From assembly GCA_032718475.1 (NCBI GenBank), contig JAUCBJ010002974.1, positions 1 through 34,546 on the forward strand: DNA of 34,546 nt, written 5' to 3'. The translations under genes were made by a program, and so were the position numbers. This stretch comes from Nemertoderma westbladi. Its lineage: Eukaryota > Xenacoelomorpha > Nemertodermatida > Nemertodermatidae. A model generated the notes under the pieces. The model was not told where the DNA came from and ran no database searches. It was given only the letters and a program-made list of their open reading frames with translations. Of this stretch, positions 26,118 through 34,002 are shown in pieces (the stretch's first letter is position 1; each line of letters begins with the position of its first letter).

Positions 26118-26192
26118 TGGTTGAAGTTATCTGTCTAAGTGTTTGCCCAATGGATGGACCTACTGTACTGTAGATACGTAGGTTATCTTCTA
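26118..26192. repeat. Isolated single copy of the 78-bp monomer
   Basis: 75 bp match the canonical array monomer without any substitution that I can find (GCCC, GTAC, GGTTATC and ATCTTC types). The copy lies 1,526 bp beyond the array end, in unrelated AT-rich DNA. It runs from TGGTTGAAG to CTTCTA, so it is one monomer opened in the CTTCTACCTGGGTTGAAG segment. It has the same orientation as the array. The right flank repeats TCTTCTA directly. It is fused in frame into a 90-codon ATG-started minus-strand frame (26,041-26,313), which is otherwise AT-rich and unremarkable. Confidence 0.95.
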
Positions 26193-27032
26193 TTCTTCTA
26201 TGGTAATTTTGATATAAATTTATTGCTTTTGAAAAATTAATCTGGGTTTTGGTATGTTGGCGATATTTCGGGTAGTAAATATTTTGAGATAGACAAAATC
26301 GATCCTCGAACATCCAATTAATTGGCCATGTTTTACAAAACCGATATTGACGATTGTAGCCATAAAGCTGCCATACATTCTGGTACCTGTTTGATGAAAA
26401 TAGAGTGAAAAATAAAAAACCATTAGGGAATTTAGTGATGAAAAATGTTTAAATCAACAAACTGAGAAAAGGGTTGTTTTTTACAGAGTCATGAATATCA
26501 GCCATAAAAAGAAGGCCTACTGTTCTTGTTTACACAACAAATATTATAAGCATCATTTTTGGACTTTACCCTTCCCTGGGGTATTTTTTTTAATTTTTCA
26601 TATTTGATATTTTATCGATAAAAATATTGAAAATTTTCAAAGGAATTTAAATAATTTTTTATGTTAAAAAAGTAAAACACATCGTCAAAAATTTAAAATT
26701 TTGAAAAAGTGCTGTTTTGTGGTGAAAAAAATACTCGATGGTGAAAACCGATGTCACAACATGAAGCCCTTCTATTAAACATCAAAAATAGAAAAAAATA
26801 TATTTTTTTAGCTTGTAAATTTTTGAAATTTATCTTCCATTCGTGGTAATGGTTGCCTTGACTTGTTGAAAAAGTAATTAAAGAATTAATAAATCCAAAG
26901 CTAATTTCTCGTAGATAAATGACTTTTAAAATAATACTGCACACCATACATATGTTTGATCAATGCTACGTTTCAAATGGTAATTATTCCGCCATTCCGT
27001 AAACTTTCTAAAATCCGTATCGGATTCTAGAA
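26193..27032. other. AT-rich non-coding sequence between the arrays
   Basis: Only short reading frames with no recognisable domain occur here. It contains homopolymer A/T runs and a near-palindrome around ATCGAT (about 26,606-26,627). I see no RNA gene or promoter that I can support. Confidence 0.55.
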
Positions 27033-27074
27033 TTGGGGGACGGCGAGATGTTAACTTTGGAACATCATCCTGGC

Positions 27075-27089
27075 TTCTTCTTCTTCTTC
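27075..27089. repeat. (TTC)5 microsatellite at the edge of the 33-bp array
   Basis: Five uninterrupted TTC triplets directly precede the first 33-bp unit, marking the left junction of the second minisatellite. Confidence 0.9.
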
Positions 27090-27090
27090 T

Positions 27091-30000
27091 CACCGCACTC
27101 TCAACGCGCTGTCACAGCCCCATCACCGCACTCTCAACGCGCTGTCACAGCCCCATCACCGCACTCTCAACGCGCTGTCACAGCCCCATTCACCGCACTC
27201 TCAACGCGCTGTCACAGCCCCATCACCGCACTCTCAACGCGCTGTCACAGCCCCATTACCGCATTCTCAACGCGCTGTCACAGCCCCATTCACCGCACTC
27301 TCAACGCGCTGTCACAGCCCCAGCACCGCACTCTCAACGCGCTGTCACAGCCCCATCACCGCACTCTCAACGCGCTGTCACAGCCCAATCACCGCACTCT
27401 CAACGCGCTGTCACAGCCCCATCACCGCACTCTCAACGCGCTGTCACAGCCCCATCACCGCACTCTCAACGCGCTGTCACAGCCCCATCACCGCACTCTC
27501 AACGCGCTGTAACAGACCCATCACCGCACTCTCAACGCGCTGTCACAGCCCCATTCACCGCACTCTCAACGCGCTGTCACAGCCCCATCACCGCACTCTC
27601 AACGCGCTGTTACAGCCCCATCACGGCACTCTCAACGCGCTGTCACAGCCCCATTACCGCACTCTCAACGCGCTCTCACAGCCCCATCACCGCACTCTCA
27701 ACGCGCTGTCACAGCCCCATTACCGCACTCTCAACGCGCTGTCACAGCCCCATTCACCGCACTCTCAACGCGCTGTCACAGCCCCATCACCGTAATCTCA
27801 ACGCGCTGTCACAGCCCCATCACCGCACTCTCAACGCGCTGTCACAGCGCCATCACAGCACTCTCAACGCGCTGTCATAGCCCCATCACCGCACTCTCAA
27901 CGCGCTGTCACAGCCCCATCACCGCACTCTCAACGCGCTGTCACAGCCCCATCACCGCACTCTCAACGCGCTGTCACAGCCCCATTCACCGCACTCTCAA
28001 CGCGCTGTCACAGCCCCATCACCGCACTCTCAACGCGCTGTCACAGCCCCATCACCGCACTCTCAACACGCTGTCACAGCCCCATTAGCACTCTCAACGC
28101 GCTGTCACAGCCCCATTACCGCACTCTCAACGCACTGCCACAGCCCCATTCACCGCACTCTCAACGCGCTGTCACAGCCCCATCACCGCACTCTCAACGC
28201 GCTGTCACAGCCCCATCACCGCACTCTCAACGTGCTGTCACAGCCCCATCACCGCACTCTCAACGCGCTGTCACAGCCCCATCACCACACTCTCAACGCG
28301 CTGTCACAGCCCCATCAGCACTCTCAATGCGCTGTCACAGCCCCATCAGCACTCGCAACGCGCTGTCACAGCCCCATCACCGCACTCTCAACGCGCTGCC
28401 ACAGCGCCATCACCGCACTCTCAACGCACTATCACAGCCCCATCACCGCACTCTCAACGCGCTGTCACAGCCCCATCACCGCACTCTCAACGCGCTGTCA
28501 CAGCCCCATCAGCACACTCAACGCGCTGTCACAGCCCCATCACCGCACTCTCAACGCGCTGTCACAGCCCCATCACCGCACTCTCAACGCGCTGTCACAG
28601 CCCCATCACCGCACTCTCAACGCACTGTTACAGCCCCATCACGGCACTCTCAACGCGCTGTCACAGCCCCATCACCGCACTCTCAACGCGCTGTCACAGC
28701 CCCATCACCGCACTCTCAACGCGCTGTCACAGCCCCATCACCGCACTCTCAACGCGCTGTCACAGCCCCATCACCGCACTCTCAACGCGCTGTCACAGCC
28801 CCATCACCGCACTCTCAACGCGCTGTCACAGCCCCATCACCGCACTCTCAACGCGCTGTCACAGCCCCATCACCGCACTCTCAACGCGCTGTCACAGCCC
28901 CATCACCGCACTCTCAACGTGCTGTCACAGCCCCATCACCGCACTCTCAACGCGCTGTCACAGCCCCATCACCGCACTCTCAACGCGCTGTCACAGCCCC
29001 ATCAGCACTCTCAATGCGCTGTCACAGCCCCATCAGCACTCGCAACGCGCTGTCACAGCCCCATCACCGCACTCTCAACGCGCTGTCACAGCGCCATCAC
29101 CGCACTCTCAACGCGCTGTCACAGCCCCATCACCGCACTCTCAACGCGCTGTCACAGCCCCATCACCGCACTCTCAACGCGCTGTCACAGCCCCATCACC
29201 GCACTCTCAACGCGCTGTCACAGCCCCATCACCGCACTCTCAACGCGCTGTCACAGCCCCATCACCGCACTCTCAACGCGCTGTCACAGCCCCATCACCG
29301 CACTCTCAACGCACTGTCACAGCCCCATCACCGGCACTCTCAACGCGCTGTCACAGCCCCATCACCGCACTCTCAACGCGCTGTCACAGCCCCATCACCG
29401 CACTCTCAACGCACTGTTACAGCCCCATCACGGCACTCTCAACGCGCTGTCACATCCCCATTAGCACACTCAACGCGCTGTCACAGCCCCATCACCGCAC
29501 TCTCAACGCGCTGTCACAGCCCCATCACCGCACTCTCAACGCGCTGTCACAGCCCCATTCACCGCACTCTCAACGCGCTGTCACAGCCCCATCACCGCAC
29601 TCTCAACGCGCTGTCACAGCCCCATCACCGCACTCTCAACGCGCTGTCACAGCCCCATCACCGCACTCTCAACGCGCTGTCACAGCCCCATCACCGCACT
29701 CTCAACGCGCTGTCACAGCCCCATCACCGCACTCTCAACGCGCTGTCACAGCCCCATCACCGCACTCTCAACGCGCTGTCACAGCCCCATCACCGCACTC
29801 TCAACGCGCTGTCACAGCCCCATCACCGCACTCTCAACGCGCTGTCACAGCCCCATCACCGCACTCTCAACGCGCTGTCACAGCCCCATCACCGCACTCT
29901 CAACGCGCTGTCACAGCCCCATCACCGCACTCTCAACGCGCTGTCACAGCCCCATCACCGCACTCTCAACGCGCTGTCACAGCCCCATCACCGCACTCTC

Positions 30001-31335
30001 AACGCGCTGTCACAGCCCCATCACCGCACTCTCAACGCGCTGTCACAGCCCCATCACCGCACTCTCAACGCGCTGTCACAGCCCCATCACCGCACTCTCA
30101 ACGCGCTGTCACAGCCCCATCACCGCACTCTCAACGCGCTGTCACAGCCCCATCACCGCACTCTCAACGCGCTGTCACAGCCCAATCACCGCACTCTCAA
30201 CGCGCTGTCACAGCCCCATCACCGCACTCTCAACGCGCTGTCACAGCCCCATCACCGCACTCTCAACGCGCTGTCACAGCCCCATCACCGTACTCTCAAC
30301 GCGCTGTCACAGCCCCATCACCGCACTCTCAACGCGCTGTCACAGCCCAATCACCGCACTCTCAACGCGCTGTCACAGCCCCATCACCGCACTCTCAACG
30401 CGCTGTCACAGCCCCATCACCGCACTCTCAACGCGCTGTCACAGCCCCATCACCGCACTCTCAACGCGCTGTCACAGCCCCATCACCGCACTCTCAACGC
30501 GCTGTCACAGCCCCATCACCGCACTCTCAACGCGCTGTCACAGCCCCATCACCGCACTCTCAACGCGCTGTCACAGCCCCATCACCGCACTCTCAACGCG
30601 CTGTCACAGCCCCATCACCGCACTCTCAACGCGCTGTCACAGCCCCATCACCGCACTCTCAACGCGCTGTCACAGCCCCATCACCGCACTCTCAACGCGC
30701 TGTCACAGCCCCATCACCGCACTCTCAACGCGCTGTCACAGCCCCATCACCGCACTCTCAACGCGCTGTCACAGCCCCATCACCGCACTCTCAACGCGCT
30801 GTCACAGCCCCATCACCGCACTCTCAACGCGCTGTCACAGCCCCATCACCGCACTCTCAACGCGCTCTCACAGCCCCATCACTGTATTCTCAACGCGCTG
30901 TCACAGCCCCATCACCGCACTCTCAACGCGCTGTCACAGCCCAATCACCGCACTCTCAACGCGCTCTCACAGCCCCATCACCGCACTCTCAACGCGCTCT
31001 CACAGCCCCATCACCGCACTGTCAACGCGCTGTCGCAGCCCCATCACCGCACTGTCAACGCGCTGTCACAGCCCCATCACCGCACTCTCAACGCGCTGTC
31101 ACAGCCCCATCACCGCACTCTCAACGCGCTGTCACAGCCCCATCACCGCACTCTCAACGCGCTGTCACAGCCCCATCACCGCACTCTCAACGCGCTGTCA
31201 CAGCCCCATCACCGCACTCTCAACGCGCTGTCACAGCCCCATCACCGCACTCTCAACGCGCTGTCACAGCCCCATCACCGCACTCTCAACGCGCTGCCAC
31301 AGCCCCATCACCCCACTCTCAACGCGCTATCACCC
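27091..31335. repeat. 33-bp C-rich minisatellite, about 128 copies
   Basis: Head-to-tail 33-bp units (representative copy 27,091-27,123) contain CACCGCACTC, AACGCGCTGTCACAG and CCCCAT. Each unit has 16 C, 5 G and three CpGs, unlike the AT-rich flanks. Length variants include a 34-bp form (CCATTCACC; seven seen, for example 27,188, 27,289 and 27,981) and a shorter form (CATCAGCAC; for example 28,313 and 29,000). Point variants are commonest at CpGs. The stretch 29,580-30,850 is nearly homogeneous. All three plus-strand frames of the unit lack stops and all three minus-strand frames contain one. This gives long plus-strand reading frames, the longest 28,327-31,362, which I do not regard as a proven gene. 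Confidence 0.98.
28225..29440. repeat. Internal duplication in the 33-bp array (687-bp offset)
   Basis: A series of rare variants occurs twice in the same order. AACGTGCTG is at 28,229 and 28,916. Then come CATCAGCACTCTCAATGCG (28,313 and 29,000), CATCAGCACTCGC and CAGCGCCATC. The offset is 687 bp. Further on, CGCACTGTTA followed by CACGGCACTC recurs at 28,621 and 29,410, an offset of 789 bp, so about three extra units were added in the second copy. Confidence 0.8.
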
Positions 31336-31362
31336 CGAAGGTCATCTTTAGCGCATCTTTGA

Positions 31363-31535
31363 ATGAATTTCTATAAAATAGGCCTATAAATCGGCAAAAT
31401 AAATTATTAAGGACTTTTGTCATTAAAAAGGTAAAGTATATATATTATTTAATCACACCATGAAATTGGTAAAATTTCTAGTCTTAAAAACTATAAAATA
31501 GATTAGAATAAATTTAATTAAAATGAGTATTATGA
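31363..31535. other. AT-rich non-coding sequence right of the 33-bp array
   Basis: It contains the palindrome ATAGGCCTAT near 31,379 and a copy of TTAAAAAGGTAA near 31,424. I see no gene. Confidence 0.5.
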
Positions 31536-32114
31536 AAGCGCAAAAAAAAATGTCCTTGTCAACTATCCTTGTCAACAGCAATTCAAATATTCAATATTAA
31601 AATACGCCCAATCATTAGCTACAATTTTTCATTATTATGGCCATACCTAAACTCAACCAACCTACACAATTTAGATAAAATAAAGGCAACGTTTCTCAAA
31701 CGTGTACTGAGCGTCCACAAAAGCTCCCTTAATCGACTTTTGCTAGCTATGTGCAAAGAAAAACCCTTAATAGAAGATTTGGTAGCAATGCTAAAACTCC
31801 CGGTAACAGATTCTCTCCTTAAATATCGAGCTGAAGTCGATCAGAAGAACTCCGAAATACCGACTGAATTCTGGAACTCTCCGGCCTTTATTTCGAGGAC
31901 CTGGGTGCTGCCAAACAGTTCAAGTCGCCATATAACCACGAGGTTTTCGATGCACGGATTCCATTTTAAAATATGTACAAATAAATCCTATCACCAACCG
32001 GACTCATCCTGTATTTGCACGCTTTGCGGGGGCGTTGCAACCAGGTATCACCTAACTGACTGCACGTGCAACACAAAGAGCATTACTCAGTGGGCCAAAG
32101 GCGAGATCACTTAA
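31536..32114 (+). pseudogene. 5'-truncated non-LTR retrotransposon reverse transcriptase fragment (C-terminal end)
   Basis: The frame is open from 31,536, just after an in-frame TGA, to a TAA at 32,114. No ATG begins it, which suggests a 5'-truncated copy rather than a gene. The first ~60 residues contain KIRPIISYNFSLLWPYLN followed by LDKIKATFLKRVLSVHKSS. This matches the pattern just after the catalytic palm of non-LTR (LINE-like) reverse transcriptases: a hydrophobic RPI-Y-LW-PYL segment, then a basic helix. Near the end, CTLCGGVATRYHLTDC is a C-x2-C-x8-H-x3-C cluster of the type found at the C-terminus of many LINE ORF2 proteins. The catalytic FADD region and endonuclease are absent. Upstream lies a run of nine A's and a short direct repeat (TCCTTGTCAAC at 31,553 and 31,566). 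The clade cannot be assigned. The retroelement call is family-pattern recognition, and decay is inferred from the missing domains. Confidence 0.72.
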
Positions 32115-33190
32115 AAAGGTAAATATAGAATCCAAAAAACGTAGCTCGGGTTCATTGCGAAATACTTTTCAGTTTTATGGTAAATTGACACAACTACTGT
32201 ACGTCTACAAAGAGAAAACCTGGATGTTGGTTTATTCAGCACCGACTGCGACTGTCCAATTCCAAAACACAATCAAACTATTTATTCCTTGAGGTTGGTT
32301 TATTTCTTTATACAGTAAAGTATGAACATGAGGGCCTACTGGATCATAATACTGGAATTCCAAATTCAAAATTGAACGCAAAAGGTACTATCGGTTTGCA
32401 CCAAATATTACGAGATAGGTGAATTACGGTCTGACAAATATAAACTCTGTAATGGCGAACGAGACCAATTTTTTGGAATTTGTAGGTCTAGAGACGGGAG
32501 AGTGCAGTATTTACAGAAGTTACGTACTTCAATTGCAGGTCTAGTCTAGACTCTAGACAATGCCATGAGAGTTTGGGTTCGAAAGAGACAGTCTGATGAA
32601 CAGATTAGGAGGGAGTTATGGAAATATTTACATGTACTGAAAATACAGTAGTGCAATCAGATTAGTGCAAATTAGATTAGCAAATATTTGCGTGGATTAG
32701 GCCTACATAGAATACTCCTCTACTACACTGAACTGTGAATAATCCTTACAGTGCAGTAGTTGGAGCATTCCTTGGTGGGTTGCGCATCAAGTAGACAATA
32801 AGTAACTTAATATTGATAATTACTTCACAGTCATTAGGCCTACTATTTACAGTTCACAAAAATAACAATCTCTTTCCAATAAATATAATTTTCTCGGATT
32901 CCGATGATGTGAATGTTTCAACGATAAAGGTTACAGTGGAGGTCATAATACTATAACGAATTTTTATTAAACCATTTTCCACTTACTGATGAAATTTTCA
33001 ATATCTTTTATATAATTCAAAGTTGGAAAATTTTCACTATGCTGAGTAAATTTTGGTCGTTTCTTTGTAAGTGGGTCAAATTTAATAATACTGTCCTCGT
33101 ACTTATCTCCTTAACACAAATCAGTTAGATCCCTTCCTTGCCTATCTTATTTGTGGAGTTTAAATTCTTGATTGTTATTATTAATTATTA
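32115..33190. other. AT-rich non-coding sequence
   Basis: I find no gene. Small-scale features are GTCTAGTCTAGACTCTAGAC (about 32,540-32,560), the 12-bp palindrome GCAAATATTTGC (32,680-32,691), and ATTAGGCCTAC twice (near 32,697 and 32,835). AAAAAG followed by GTAAAT at 32,112-32,122 resembles a 5' splice site, but nothing else supports an intron. Confidence 0.5.
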
Positions 33191-33430
33191 TTATTCCAAA
33201 ATTGTAACATTACTCAACTACTGTGGTAACCCATGACGGCGTTAAGTAATGTCCCCTTAGTGGACATTACTTAAAGCCGTCAATGGTTACCACCTAAACA
33301 ATAACACCAAATACAATACTAAATGTACAGGCCAATACAATGATGTAATGTCCTCTAAAGTTGTAAAGTGCTAAATAACAACTCGCTGTTAATACTAACG
33401 GCGTTGAGTAATGTTACAATTTTGGAATAA
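33191..33430. mobile_element. MITE-like non-autonomous DNA element with 28-bp terminal inverted repeats
   Basis: Perfect 28-bp inverted repeats bound a 240-bp segment. The left arm 33,191-33,218 starts TTATTCCAAAATTGTAACA and the right arm 33,403-33,430 ends TGTTACAATTTTGGAATAA. If the element proper starts TTCC and ends GGAA, both sides are flanked by TA. This is compatible with a TA target-site duplication as in Tc1/mariner-type elements, but TA is self-complementary and the flanks are AT-rich, so it is weak evidence. There is no transposase frame. A long internal hairpin is listed separately, and ACGGCGTT-AGTAATGT occurs both in the hairpin and next to the right terminus. Confidence 0.82.
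33223..33293. repeat. Internal hairpin within the MITE-like element
   Basis: The two arms are 33,223-33,254 (GTGGTAACC...AATGTCC) and 33,262-33,293 (GGACATT...GGTTACCAC). They pair at 29 of 32 positions around a 7-nt loop, CCTTAGT. Mismatches fall at arm positions 10, 11 and 19. Confidence 0.93.
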
Positions 33431-33631
33431 ATGGTTATTACTTATTATTGCATTGCGTTCTAGAACAATACGATTATCTCGGGGAAAACTAATGGGTTGG
33501 GTTAAATCAATTCTGCCAAATGTTTTCTAGAAAAAGGTCCACAATCGTGTTAACGTTAGACTACTGTATTAAAAATGTTTTATTCCAAGGGAGATTTATA
33601 TTAATAGTCTAGTATTTAATAGTATTTAGTG

Positions 33632-33678
33632 CGTTGCATTACCTGTGCAGGTAGGCCTACTGCATAGGGAATGCAACG
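33632..33678. repeat. 47-nt snap-back palindrome centred on TAGGCCTA
   Basis: The left arm (33,632-33,655, CGTTGCATTACCTGTGCAG then GTAGG) pairs with 33,656-33,678 (CCTAC, then TGCATAGGGAATGCAACG). There are two mismatches and one bulged G. The arms abut at the GGCC centre with essentially no loop. Confidence 0.88.
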
Positions 33679-33939
33679 TAATCAAACATTAATAGAAATC
33701 TCATAAAACAAAAAACAAAATTAAAAATATTTCGCATTTATAATATTTTATCTAGATGCCCTTTGGATACAAATCCATGACTTTGCTCTGACTTTGTAAC
33801 TGTATGTCTGCACTTCAATAAAATAAAGTGCATGCAGGTACAGTTCAGCTATATAGTGAGTTTTCACTTTGTACAATGATGTAGCAAACATTGTCAGATA
33901 AAATTCCAACTACTTTCTTTCTAGGCTAAGCGTACGGGT
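33679..33939. other. Non-coding sequence downstream of the terminal exon
   Basis: AT-rich, with no gene. AATAAAATAAAG on the plus strand near 33,818 is a tandem polyadenylation-signal-like word, but no plus-strand gene leads into it. Confidence 0.4.
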
Positions 33940-33945
33940 TTTATT
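33940..33945 (-). promoter_or_regulatory. Candidate polyadenylation signal AATAAA for the minus-strand exon
   Basis: AATAAA on the minus strand lies about 58 nt beyond the TGA of the exon ending at 34,003. This is a plausible though short 3' UTR. The hexamer alone is weak evidence in AT-rich DNA; its position after an open exon is what makes it worth listing. Confidence 0.4.
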
Positions 33946-34002
33946 CCGTTTGCACACGTTGGATGGCACCTCTCGACACGGACGGAGTCATACAGTTTCA
34001 TA

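Noticed and set aside
26041-26313. 90-codon minus-strand frame, started by ATG, reading through the solo monomer
   Set aside because: Outside the monomer it is AT-rich with no domain, and in-frame passage through a 75-bp stop-free insert is not surprising. It is worth noting only because the insert is in the same frame as in the array.
26220-26947. Short minus-strand frames at 26,220-26,423 and 26,693-26,947
   Set aside because: Short, AT-rich, no domain and no context; consistent with chance.
27091-31335. G-quadruplex or telomere-like repeat on the G-rich strand
   Set aside because: There is only one GGGG run per 33 bp, with ~29-nt gaps. That is too sparse for a standard quadruplex and unlike any telomere unit.
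27033-31362. Long plus-strand reading frames in the 33-bp array (including 1,011 codons at 28,327-31,362)
   Set aside because: The unit is stop-free in all plus frames, so long frames are automatic. Indels switch the peptide type along a single frame and there is no domain or clear start. Not called as CDS, but kept as a finding.
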